Of a stretch of 35,293 nucleotides of DNA, positions 9,616-19,144 are shown piece after piece. Source of the DNA: Elysia marginata. Its lineage: Eukaryota > Mollusca > Gastropoda > Plakobranchidae. Numbering within the stretch: the stretch's first letter is position 1; the number at the start of each line of letters is the position of its first letter. The DNA lies in the NCBI GenBank assembly GCA_019649035.1, contig BMAT01005553.1, positions 192,225 to 227,517 on the forward strand, written 5' to 3'. The position numbers and the translations under genes are program-made. The notes under the pieces were generated by a model. The model had not been told where the DNA came from. It did no database searches and was given only the letters and a program-made list of their open reading frames with translations.

Positions 9616-10028
9616 GTTATGATTATTGAGTAACTACAATAGAGTCATGTATTAGGAACAAAATTCATAAGAGTTTCTTTTTTTGTTCATCAGGTCTTTC
9701 TTACTGAGGAAAAAGAATGGGGGGTGGGGGTGGGTAGAGGGGTTGATAGATAGGCAATTAGAGAAAGGGGGGAGGGTCGTGTTGACCAGCAAAAACCATG
9801 CCGGGCCGATAGCAAAAAGTTGGAGAATAGAAAAGATGACACTAGAATCGGAAAGGAGGAATAAAAATGGTAGAAAAGAGAAGGAAAAGAGCGTGTAAAT
9901 TTAGGTTGTATAAAAGACTATAGTAAATTGAGCAAAGGAAAAAAAAACCTAGAAAACAGCAAGAGTGGGAAATAGAAAGTAGGTTAAGGAGGGAGACAAA
10001 GAGGGAGAGACAGAGAGAGAGAGAAAAG

Positions 10029-10073
<45 letters not shown>

Positions 10074-10300
10074 GGGTAAAAGACAATATTGTATCAAAAG
10101 AAATGGATTACAATTTAGAAGGGAGGAAGAGAGAATATGCTGCATCTTCTACATAAAAAATAGCGTGGAAAGGGGAGGAGAGACGTCATTGTATTATACA
10201 AAGATTTTTTTTCTTCTGCGTTACTGAGGGATTGACAGGGGGAGAAGGGAGAGAGGAATTAGCCTTGGTAAGCATAGGAAGAGGGGATTAGGAAAGACAG

Positions 10301-10343
<43 letters not shown>
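9616..10343. repeat. Repeat family A, copy 3 (3'-truncated)
   Basis: Family A up to the second GA tract, then cut at 'gagatagt' where the long-TIR element begins. GA tracts are at about 9995-10068 and 10303-10342. Confidence 0.8.
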
Positions 10344-10346
<3 letters not shown>

Positions 10347-10650
10347 GAGATAGTTTATAAAAGCAGACTAAGAACCTATTACTTCGTGACACAAGAAAGA
10401 AACAATACTACCTAAGTTATAACATAAAAACGTTTCGGCTTTATTTAATTGCCTTTTTCATAAACAATACATATTACAATGGAGATATAAAACTTTTCCG
10501 GACTAAAACTAAAGATTGTATATGAAGACATAATGGGATTATCCGTTACCACCCAATCTTCTTAAATGATAGTGCGAAGGGCTAAAGAACTACTGGTCTA
10601 GCCTTATCGCTAATAATAAAAAGGGGGAGAACTCCTATATAATGTTCACT
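10344..10650 (+). repeat. Left terminal inverted repeat
   Basis: Shares 'ctattacttcgtgacacaag', 'gttataacataaaaacg', 'ttgcctttttcataaac', 'acaatggagatataaaac' and 'gtgcgaagggctaaagaac' with the reverse complement of 12207-12503. Similarity fades near 'aatgttcact'. Confidence 0.88.
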
Positions 10651-11433
10651 ATAATAAAAAAGGAAAAAAAAAGAGACTCCCAATCCTACATCATCAATTT
10701 GTAGATGTCCAAAATAAGGACACCATCCTAGAAAATAACCTTTAGCTCGTAATATATTCACAAGTCTAGTGATACATAACATTAAAAAACATTAGTTCAA
10801 TGTAGTTAAAGAAGGTTAGGATGGTGAGAACAAGGAGAAAGCAGTCACATGATACATAGAAAGAAAAAAGTGTGTGTGTGTGTGTGGGGGGGGGGATTAA
10901 AAAGTTGTAAAGCAAAATTGGTTAAATTCGCAAACCAGACAGTCGATTGAATATTAAGTAACAAAGGGTGTGGTAGAGTAGATCTAAAAACTATAGTAGA
11001 GTTCACAACAAACCCCGTCGTTTCACTCCTGTTAATGACAGAGACATTGCTCTGGTCCAAAAAAAATAACATAGATAAATTGAAAATGAGACAGACAATG
11101 TCATACAGTTGGCCGTTTTATATTATTATTAGTCTATAGTCAGACGTAGACAGGCATAGTGGGTGAGGTTGAGGGTGAAGGAGAGACAGAATGAGGCGTC
11201 ATACTTGCATACATCTATTTGGCTGATAGGCATTTAATTAAGATTATTCATTATTAAAGACCAATTAGATAATAAAAGTATAATACAAACATAAAGAATA
11301 CGTGGATAATGGCATATTTAGACAAACAAAAGGAAAAAATGAACAAAGAGTTGTTAAGGATGAGACTATTTTCTTTTCCGCTTCAGAGCGAAACATATGT
11401 GTTGCCAAGTAGGATTTTTTCAAACTGAAAAAT

Positions 11434-11485
11434 AAAACTTTGGCCTCTCATTTAAGATTAAAACTTTGGCCTCTCATTTAAGATA
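11434..11485. repeat. 26-bp tandem duplication
   Basis: Two adjacent units of 'aaaactttggcctctcattt' plus 'aagatt' or 'aagata'. It lies inside the long-TIR element. Confidence 0.93.
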
Positions 11486-11704
11486 TCAATAATGAGAGTC
11501 TAAATATTATTGAGCGCAACAAATGGTCAGATATCAAATAAAAATTCTCACTTGACCCCATAGCTACGTTTACATGCAGTTAAGGAAAAAAAAATATGAA
11601 AAAAATTTCACACAACATAAAAACATAAGCATTTGGCATAGAGCACACAAATCAAAACTGGCAAAGCGGATGACAGCATGGATTATAGTGGAAATTTGAA
11701 CAAA

Positions 11705-11985
11705 GAATGTAAACATTGAAGACTAGTTGATGAGCCTAATCTCGATCTAGATTGTAGCTTCTAATCTAAAGCCTAGATTTAGAGTCTGTGAAAATATATT
11801 TTGCTTTATTTTTTTATCTAGAAATTAGCGCCGGTCTTTTGTCTAAAGGCCACAAATTGATCTAATTGGTTTGATCATGGATTGCGTCCTAAGACTTTTG
11901 AACAGCCTTTGTCTTTGAACGAATATAAACATTGAACTTAATCTCGATTCTAGCTTCTAATGTAAAGCCTAAACTCAGAGTCAAT
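11705..11985. repeat. Dispersed direct repeat inside the long-TIR element
   Basis: About 90 bp at 11705-11800 ('taaacattgaa', 'aatctcgat', 'tagcttctaat', 'taaagccta', 'agagtc') reappears at about 11928-11985 with substitutions and small gaps. Confidence 0.75.
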
Positions 11986-12206
11986 GTTAAAAGTAAAAAT
12001 ATGCCCAAAAGAAAAAGAGGTAGTAGTCTTCTTTAGTTAGACGAACAGCATGGGCAGTGTAGGACCATTTGAGTGGGATCGGTGACTCTCCTATAAGGAT
12101 CGTTTTTTCCGCAAAAATTCTCAATAAATCGGATGTCACGTTTTCACCTTTACCTAAAAAAGTTCCACTATCTTTGCTAAAAACCGCAAAATTCGCGGGC
12201 ATACCA

Positions 12207-12503
12207 CTAGTAGCATTATATTGGACTTCCCCCTTTTGATTATTAGCAATAAAGCTAGACAAGTAGTTCTTTAGCCCTTCGCACTATCACTTAAGAAGAT
12301 TGGGTTGTAACTGATACTCCCATTAAGTCTTCATATACAATGTTTCGTTTTAATCTGGGAAAGTTTTATATCTCCATTGTAATAATGATTGTTTATGAAA
12401 AAGGCAATTAAATAAAGGCGAAATGTTTTTATGTTATAACTTAAGTAGAATTATTTTTTTCTTGTGTCACGAAGTAATAGCTTGTTAATCTGCTTTTCAT
12501 AAA
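12207..12503 (-). repeat. Right terminal inverted repeat
   Basis: Reverse-complement partner of 10344-10650. Its outer end 'cttttcataaa' abuts 'ggccatactggcagcacc', which is one arm of the inverted repeat seen complete at 26911-27171. Confidence 0.88.
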
Positions 12504-13382
12504 GGCCATACTGGCAGCACCATGACGATGTAAACGTGTGTACAAAATATCACATTGCTATAAAAGAAAACAAAATATTTGAAAATATACCAAGTAGTTA
12601 AATATGAGTCCCCATTCTCCTCCTTTCCAGCGAGAATAATATCCACATAAATCAGGTAAGAAAAACCTCAATACAGTACAGAGCAAAACCAAAATTGAGT
12701 GAAGATGGTAGTGCACACACTACTCACGACAAGAATTTTATTATCCTTAATCTCTTAAGTAGCAAACTTAAAGAAAAGTTACTATCGATGTTTGGGTGTA
12801 AATCCAAGATACTTATAAGAAATATGCATAGATCTAAAAACCAAAAAATTCAGTTTACGAGTGAAACACACGTTGCTATGTTTCAACAGAAGCCGCTTAT
12901 TATACCTCTCGTCAGTTAGACGATTAATGTGGTCACCCCGAGTCTGACCAATCAAAAACGAGTGGGCGGGGTTTACAGTGGCAACTGGGTATAGAGTAGA
13001 CGTGCGGGCCAAGACGGTATCTATAAAAAAAACTAAGACGGTAACGATATCAACGACGGAGAGAGCTGAGCCCATCCGGTCCTTTTGTGTTCATTAAGTG
13101 CCTAGTGTTAAACTGACTTAGGTCAGCGATGGCCACGCCGCTCCACCTGGGCAGCCAAGCTGGTGATGTTAATGTTTAGTAGTGTGGACACGGATGTCTG
13201 AATACGGTCATTTAAACCTTGATTAGCAGCCAATGCTCAATTTAATTAGCGTAATATAATTATGATTGTCCTCAGTTCTAATGCGAACTTACAAAAAAAA
13301 AAAACTGAAAATTTAACCGTGCAGGCTTCTAAATATTGCTTTCACAAGCTCTTTTGTTTGTTTTTAGCTATCAAATGTCACG
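12504..13382. repeat. Repeat family P, copy 4
   Basis: Full P layout, from the inverted-repeat arm 'ggccatactggcagcacc' through 'ccccattctcctcc', the AATAAA block, a CCAAT box and GC box near 12948-12969, and 'gcgatggccacgccgctcca', up to the assembly gap. The TATA box is mutated ('ttattata' on the plus strand). Confidence 0.82.
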
Positions 13383-13655
13383 NNNNNNNNNNNNNNNNNN
13401 NNNNNNNNNNNNNNNNNNNNNNNNNNNNNNNNNNNNNNNNNNNNNNNNNNNNNNNNNNNNNNNNNNNNNNNNNNNNNNNNNNNNNNNNNNNNNNNNNNNN
13501 NNNNNNNNNNNNNNNNNNNNNNNNNNNNNNNNNNNNNNNNNNNNNNNNNNNNNNNNNNNNNNNNNNNNNNNNNNNNNNNNNNNNNNNNNNNNNNNNNNNN
13601 NNNNNNNNNNNNNNNNNNNNNNNNNNNNNNNNNNNNNNNNNNNNNNNNNNNNNNN
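13383..13655. other. Assembly gap (273 N)
   Basis: Run of N at the P-A boundary, where other copies carry GA microsatellites. The equivalent interval is about 490 bp at 9615-10108 and about 750 bp at 6440-7195, so the stated gap length may be too short. Confidence 0.97.
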
Positions 13656-14777
13656 AGTTTAGAGGGAGAAAGCGAGAATATACTACATCTTCATCATAGA
13701 AAAATAGAGTGAAAAGGGAAGGGGAAGATATTATATTATGGAAAGATGTTTTTCTTCTGCGTTAATGAGAGATTGACAGGGGGAAAAGGGAGGAAGGAAT
13801 AACCCTTGGTAAGCATAGGAAGAGTGGAATGGGAAAGACAGACAAGTGGGAGAGAGGGAAAGAGAGAGAGAGAGAGTCCTAAGAGAGAGAGAGTCCTAAG
13901 TGTATCTTTGTGAGAGGGAGTGGAAATTTTGCTTGAACATAATTATACAGCCACGTGTAGATAAACCGAGAGATAGCTTTAGCCTACTCAAAACCCATGC
14001 AATGAAATAAAAAAGAAACAGCTCTATAGGTTGTGTTAGGCCTATAAACCCTGCCAATATGATGTTTTTTTGACAGTGCATTCTCATCCTTCGTGAAACG
14101 GCTAATATTATGGTCAGTATATCCAATATATCCTAAAATTTGGGGTACTGGGTAGTTGGCCTATCTATTTCAGAACAATGTCAAAACGTAAAATATAGTG
14201 AGCAACATTTCTTCCCAACACATTATTTACGGAATGTTTTCTGGGGAAGCTGTATATCCCAACCAGTAGGACTACGTATTTAATATTTGAAAATATTGTA
14301 ATGATAGGGCACCGATTACTGATTAGAAATTACAGTGAGTGTATGATAATTAAACTGTTTTGGATATTTTACCGACATTTTGTTGATGAAAGAGTTATCG
14401 ATATTAGAATCCCAGGAATCGCAGGCTAATGATGCACCAAACATATAAACTACCATCATATAGTATTCGATACAATTTATTTTTACGGTTGGTTTGTAAT
14501 TTAATCTTTGTTTCATTGAGAAAAACTTTATTGTTTAGTTGGTGACCCGCATAAGACAGACATTGTGATAGACAGAGTACAAACACCACAGTTTAAATAA
14601 TGTCAATCCTAACAATATCCAGTGTAAGGCATATTGGAGCTCTCCATCTGGACCTTATCATCATTTGATCTGACTTAACAAAAAAGCTTACCCCATACTA
14701 CGAATTCGTTTAATTTTTTTTGTCATATCGACTGGTGTCTGCACCTTATTCTAGACTTAAGTTATAGTTAAAATCAT
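13656..14777. repeat. Repeat family A, copy 4
   Basis: Nearly colinear with 271-1390, closer to that copy than to the other family A copies. It supports a block duplication that also includes the retrotransposon further along. No gene seen. Confidence 0.85.
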
Positions 14778-14962
14778 CGACTTATGACTCATTTAGATAG
14801 AATGCAAGACATTTCGACTTACGACTCATGTAGACAGAATGCAATACATTTCAACTTACGACTCATTTAGACAGAATGCTCGACATTTTGACTTACGACT
14901 CATTTAGACAAAATGCAAGACATTGCGACTTACGACCCATTTAGACAGAATGCTCGACATAT
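14778..14962. repeat. 37-bp minisatellite, 5 units
   Basis: Unit 'cgacttacgactcattt' + 'agacagaatgcaagacattt', starting at 14778, 14815, 14852, 14889 and 14926. The last bases of the units tend to alternate between 'gcaagacat' and 'gctcgacat'. Confidence 0.95.
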
Positions 14963-15363
14963 GAGAAAACGCCTTTTCAAAGTCTCTTAGCTCTCCCCCT
15001 CGTCATAGCCATTTTAATACTTTTCACTAAACTTCATGAAATTTCTGACGTTTAAAAGCTCAGAAAAATATTTTGTTCAATAGACCTATGTTAACAGTCT
15101 GAAATGTATACATTACGGCATTCGACGCGATTCGATTGATTGCGAGACAATGTCGTCATGGTGCTGCCAATTTTATCTAAGTTTTTTTTTAATTGAAGAT
15201 AACACAAACAAAACCTTTTTTTTTACTTTGTCCTGACTTAGGCCTTTTTCAAATTTATATATTAAAAAAAAACCACTCGGCACTTATACTATATATAGAA
15301 AGAAAAACTCTCACGATAATTAATTGACAAAGTTAAAATGGGAATATTCCACTTTGGCCCAAG
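14963..15363. repeat. P-leader (L) with left inverted-repeat arm
   Basis: Matches 26700-27120: 'agctcagaaaaatattttgt', 'cctatgttaacagtc', 'gcgagacaatg', 'catggtgctgccaatttt', then poly-T and 'gacaaagttaaaat'. The right arm is cut off at 'ggcccaagtcag', where P starts. Confidence 0.75.
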
Positions 15364-16062
15364 TCAGATGGTAGTGCGCACACTGCTCAGGACAAGAACT
15401 TTATTATCCTAGCTCTCTTGAGTACCAAACTCATAGAATTTTTGCTAACGATGTTGGGTATAAATCCATGATACTTATAAGAAACATGCATAGATTTAGA
15501 CACACAAAATTCAGTTTACCATTGGAACACACGTTGCCATATTTCAAAAGGAGCCGCTTTTAATACCTATTGTCATTTGAAGGATAAATGTGGACATCCC
15601 GAGTCTGACCAATCAAAAATGAGTGGGCGGGTTTTACAGTGGAAACTAGGTGTAGAGAAGACGCGTAGCCAAAATTGTATCTATGTAAAACTAAGACGGT
15701 AACGATATCAACGACGAAGAAAGACGAATCCACCTGGGCTGTCCTATTGTGTTCATGAAGGGTCTTGTGTTAAACTTAGTTTGGTCTGCCATGGACACGC
15801 AACTCCACCTGAGCAGCCAAGCTGTTGGTGTTATTGTTGTGATAGTGTGGACATGGGTGCCTGAACATGGTCATTTCGATCTTGATTAGCAGCATATGCT
15901 CCAACCAATGAGGCCCAGTTATGTCCTCGGTTCTTTTGCGGACTTACAGAAACACCTAAAATTTGACCGTGGAGGATTTTAAAAATTGCTGTCACAAGCT
16001 CTTTTGTTTGTTTTGTAGCTTTCAAATGTAACGTTGGGATTATAAAGTTAATACAATACAGT
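15364..16062. repeat. Repeat family P, copy 5
   Basis: P from 'gatggtagtgcgcacactgc' to 'gtcatgtatt'. The CCAAT box and a reduced GC box are kept near 15608-15630. The TATA box is lost ('ttttaatacc'). Its last ~260 bp are nearly identical to 1499-1765, and it joins the retrotransposon at the same base. Confidence 0.82.
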
Positions 16063-16610
16063 CATGTATTGAGAGCCTGTCTCTCAATCACTGAATACTC
16101 TCGCTCCTTATCTGTCAATTTCTTGCTGGCGTAAGCCACGGGAAATAGTAATGCAATGACTTTCCTGCATAAGAGCTGCGCCAAGTCCAAGGCCAGATGC
16201 GTCTGTTCTAAGAATGAACTTCTTGTTAATATCCGGCAACTGCAGCTTTGACGTCACTGCATACATCAAAGAGTTATAAACCTTCTCCTGGCTTTCACCC
16301 CGATTCACTGTATTTGGCTGCCCTTTACGCACTAAGTCTGAAAGAGGGGCAGAGATCGCAGCAAAATTGGGCACAAACTCTTTGTAGTAGCCGACCAGCC
16401 CCAAGAATGCTCTAACCTCTTTCTTCGTCTTGGGTCTCGGAGCGTTCCTAAATTCGCAACATTTTCATCCTGGAGACTGATCGTGCCTTGACCCACGTGG
16501 TGTCCTAAAAAGTCAATCGTTGACGATCCAAGGACGTACTTAACTTGTCTGACAGTGAAGTTGGCCTCTCGAAGGCGCCTAAAAAGTTCAGTTAAAGTCT
16601 CCACGTGGGC
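16063..16610 (-). pseudogene. RT thumb and partial RNase H (copy 2)
   Basis: Two frames cover it. 16604-16332 carries the segment after YIDDL ('TLTELFRRLREANF', 'STIDFLGHHVG'). 16404-16108 carries 'LVGYYKEFVPNFAAI' and the RNase H start 'FILRTDASGLGLGAAL' with its catalytic Asp. A frameshift near 16440 separates them. A third frame continues to 'YASKKLTDKE' and ends at about 16063, so most of RNase H is missing. A TAG codon at about 16611 splits this part from RT, as in copy 1. Confidence 0.85.
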
Positions 16611-17470
16611 CTAACAGGTTTCTGTATGGACGAGCAGGTCATCAATATAGTCGACTACATTGTCCATTCCGCACAGCAACTTCTTCACTGCACGGGTCAT
16701 CGTAGCTCCAGAGTTCATCATTCCAAAAGGTATCCTCAGGAATTCGTAGTGACAATCCATTGTCACAAAAGCCGACTTTGGAATGTCCTCTTTGCGCAGG
16801 GGTATCTGCCAGTAGCCTTTACCGAGGTCAAGCTTTGAGAAGTACTGGTCCTTCTCTATACCCTGGAAAATGTCCGCTGGGGATATCATGAGCTGAGGGT
16901 CAGAAGTAGTGATCTTATTCAACCACCTGTAGTCAATGCACAAAAGATTGGAACCGTCTTTCTTCTTGACGACTACGACAGGAGGAGAGTAAGTTGAAGA
17001 ACTCTTCCTGATGATCTCCAAGTCTTCCATCTTCTTGAGTTCGTCACGCAGAGTCTGCCTCATTGCGTACGGCACGGGATAAGGGCGTTGACGCACAGGA
17101 GTTGATGACGTCAGCTCGATGCAATGTTCCTCAGTTGACACAGTACCAGGTCGATCACTGAAGATAGAGGAGTGCGATGAGGCGATCTCCTCCAGCCGTC
17201 TTCGTTGATCCGGGGTCAGTTGATCACCGTACTGTAGATCGTTGACCGTCTCATTGATGCCCCAACCTCCTAGTTCTGGTAGGGTTTTACAGTCGCTGTC
17301 GTTGAAGTGTTCACCTTCAATATCTTCAATGACGATTAGACTCGCAGCTGATATGACAGAGATGCTTGTGGATTGTCCTTCATCAACAGTGGCTTGATGG
17401 ATGTCCTGGTCACGAGCGATGTACCCCTTCAACAGGTTAGCATAAAGGTTTTCACTTTTCCACAGATGTT
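16611..17470 (-). pseudogene. Reverse transcriptase domain, Gypsy type (copy 2)
   Basis: About 300 codons are open without interruption. Motifs in order: 'RQRPYPVPYAMR', 'PPVVVVKKKDGS', 'FSKLDLGKGYWQIP' with the first catalytic Asp, 'FLRIPFGMMNSGAT', 'YIDDL' at 16635-16649. The catalytic triad is intact. The upstream linker is acidic and Ser/Thr-rich and joins the integrase C-terminus. The frame ends at the TAG shared with copy 1, so RT cannot be fused to RNase H without readthrough. Confidence 0.93.
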
Positions 17471-18699
17471 CATCCGGTAATCGTTCACTCCCAACGTCAC
17501 CACAACTTTGAATGGTCCTTTCCACTGCATCAGTAATTTGTTAGAATCCGTCGGCAGCAGGACTAAAACTTTCTCTCCCACAGAGAATTTTCTGCACCTC
17601 GCAGTCAGGTCATAGTAGGGCTTTTGTCGCCCCTGAGCCTTCTCAGGGTTTTCGCGAGCTATTTTTAGCGTATCGTCGAGCCGCTCACGAAGATTCAGAA
17701 CATATTCGTAGCTTGTTTTCACTTCCGGCTCTTCAATGTCCTTTGTCCACAATTCGCGCAAAATATGCATGGGACCTCGTACAGTTCTTCCGTATAGCAA
17801 CTCAAACATGGCAAAGTGCGTTGACTCCTGTAGCACCTCCCTATACGCAAACAAAAGTGGGTTGATGTATCGGTGCCACTGGCGAGGCTGTTCACTGACA
17901 GACGACGTAGGCAAGTCTTCAGCGTCGCATTTAATCTCTCCACCAGTCCTTGCACATAGGATGATACGGGGTCGTGGCCTTCTGTTTGATACCAAGGAGG
18001 CAGCAGACTTCCTTCATATAGTCTGAAATGTACTGCGTTCCTTGATCACTCAGCACTTCCTCTGGTACGCCAAGTCGGCTATAGATGTCCACCAGAGCCT
18101 CAGCCACGGTCTCTGTGTCAATCTTGCTTAGTGGCACTGCCTCTGCGTATCTTGTTTCGTAGCCTCTGAGTGTCAGGATGAATCTGTGCCCTGCTTCACT
18201 CGGTGGGTTAATCGGACCTGTCATGTCCATGGCCACTCTCGTAAAGGAAGTGTCAACCAGGGGAACCTTCTCCAAGGGTACTCTCAGCACGATACCTTTC
18301 TTCACCGTCCGTTGACACACGTCACACGATCGGCAGTATCTTGTCACGTCGCCATCTACCCCAGGCCAGTAGAAGTTACTGAGAACTTTGTCCTTCGTTC
18401 TCCTGATACCAAGATTTGCTCCAGTCAGAGAATCGTGAGCTACTGACATCACATATTCGCGCAGTGACTTGTATAACACTACCTGCTTAATGCTCACACT
18501 ATGTACAGGATCATCGTATCGACGATACACATACCCATCGCCTTCTCAAAGGAAACAACTTTCCCTCCTCTCCGCGAAGTTCTGCCAGCATCCACTAGTT
18601 CTTGAATCCTTGGATCCTCTTGTTGGAGTTTAATCAGCTGTTCACAATCCACTCCTCCGTACCTCTCCATATCATGCACCCGTAACGGCTTGGTTACTG
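17431..18699 (-). pseudogene. Integrase, upstream of RT (copy 2)
   Basis: DDE integrase, which would insert element DNA into the genome. The N-terminal zinc region is visible ('VAHDSLTGANLG', 'YWPGV', 'CRSCDVCQ'), but the second zinc His of the usual G-H-L-G is Asn. In the core, Asp of 'RVAMDMTGPI' and Asp of 'LSDQGTQY' are kept, and the catalytic Glu is readable in 'GLVERLN' after a 1-bp frameshift near 17945. A second frameshift follows near 17900. The C-terminal part has 'HRYINPLLFAYRE', 'ELLYGRTVRGPMHIL' and the 'MQWKGPFKVV' GPY/F-type module. It is inactive as it stands. Confidence 0.9.
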
Positions 18700-19143
18700 C
18701 ATCACGCTTTGCTTGCGCCCTGGTCGTCGCCGCAACAACCATCACAGACATGTCGGGATCCTCTGGGCTCCTAGCTCCGTCCACGTTTCCGACGATGACA
18801 TCACAGATGGCATCCGGGATGCACAACGCCTTCACTTTTCCACTAAGAAAAGGCGTCCTCAAGTTGATGACCGCTTTCTCAGCCAACAACGCAGTGTTGT
18901 CTATTCTCAGCAGTAGACAGCACTCACCAGTCAGTCGACCCGCGTCGACCAGTTGTCTCCGAACCACGACACCTTCGCAGCCAGTGTCACGCATCACGTC
19001 GACCTCTCGGCCGTCTATCTCAGGATAGGCTAACGAAGATTATTTTTCTTCTCTAGATCACGCAGAGCAGCACAGTTCATCAACACAGGTACAGACTTTC
19101 CGATGGCCAACTCCAACATTCCGTCTTTCGCTTCACTTTGCAG
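18700..19143 (-). pseudogene. Aspartic protease, nearly complete (copy 2)
   Basis: Retropepsin-like protease with active-site DTG at 18980-18988 ('MRDTGCEGVVV'), a flap/core region ('LLLRIDNTALLAEKAV') and 'CDVIVGNVDG' near the end, followed by a linker ('TTRAQAKRDAV'). The segment upstream ('KSVPVLMNCAAL') is in another frame because 7 bp are missing at about 19021 relative to copy 1, between 'ctca' repeats. The 5' side of the domain is cut by the satellite at about 19144. Confidence 0.82.
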
Positions 19144-19144
19144 T

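Larger units (their letters stand above)
10344..12503. mobile_element. Unclassified 2.16-kb element with long terminal inverted repeats
   Basis: The two ends are inverted copies of each other for about 300 bp (left 10344-10650, right 12207-12503), starting TTTATAAAAGCAGAC and TTTATGAAAAGCAGA. The ~1.55-kb middle has no recognisable transposase. It includes a GT/G run at 10870-10896, a 26-bp tandem duplication and a dispersed direct repeat. A 91-codon minus-strand frame (11987-12262) overlaps the right TIR and matches nothing I recognise. No clear target-site duplication is seen. It is probably a non-autonomous DNA transposon or foldback-type element; the superfamily is unknown. Confidence 0.75.
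16063..19143 (-). mobile_element. Truncated Gmr1-like Ty3/gypsy retrotransposon, copy 2
   Basis: Minus-strand pol of the same element as copy 1, without Gag, PBS or LTR. Order on the minus strand: protease (19143-18700), integrase (18699-17431), RT (about 17450-16611), RNase H (16604-16063). It is cut at the 5' side by the satellite at 19144 and at the 3' side inside RNase H by family P. It holds more of pol than copy 1, with integrase and protease largely present but broken by frameshifts. Confidence 0.9.

Noticed and set aside
11987..12262. 91-codon minus-strand frame in the long-TIR element
   Set aside because: It overlaps the right inverted repeat, matches no family I recognise and has no counterpart in the left repeat. 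Left as an observation, not a gene.
13262..13699. Open frames spanning the N run
   Set aside because: They exist only because unknown bases are read as open.
16605..19028. Plus-strand frames opposite the copy 2 pol gene
   Set aside because: They are antisense to well-supported protease, integrase and RT frames and contain no domains.
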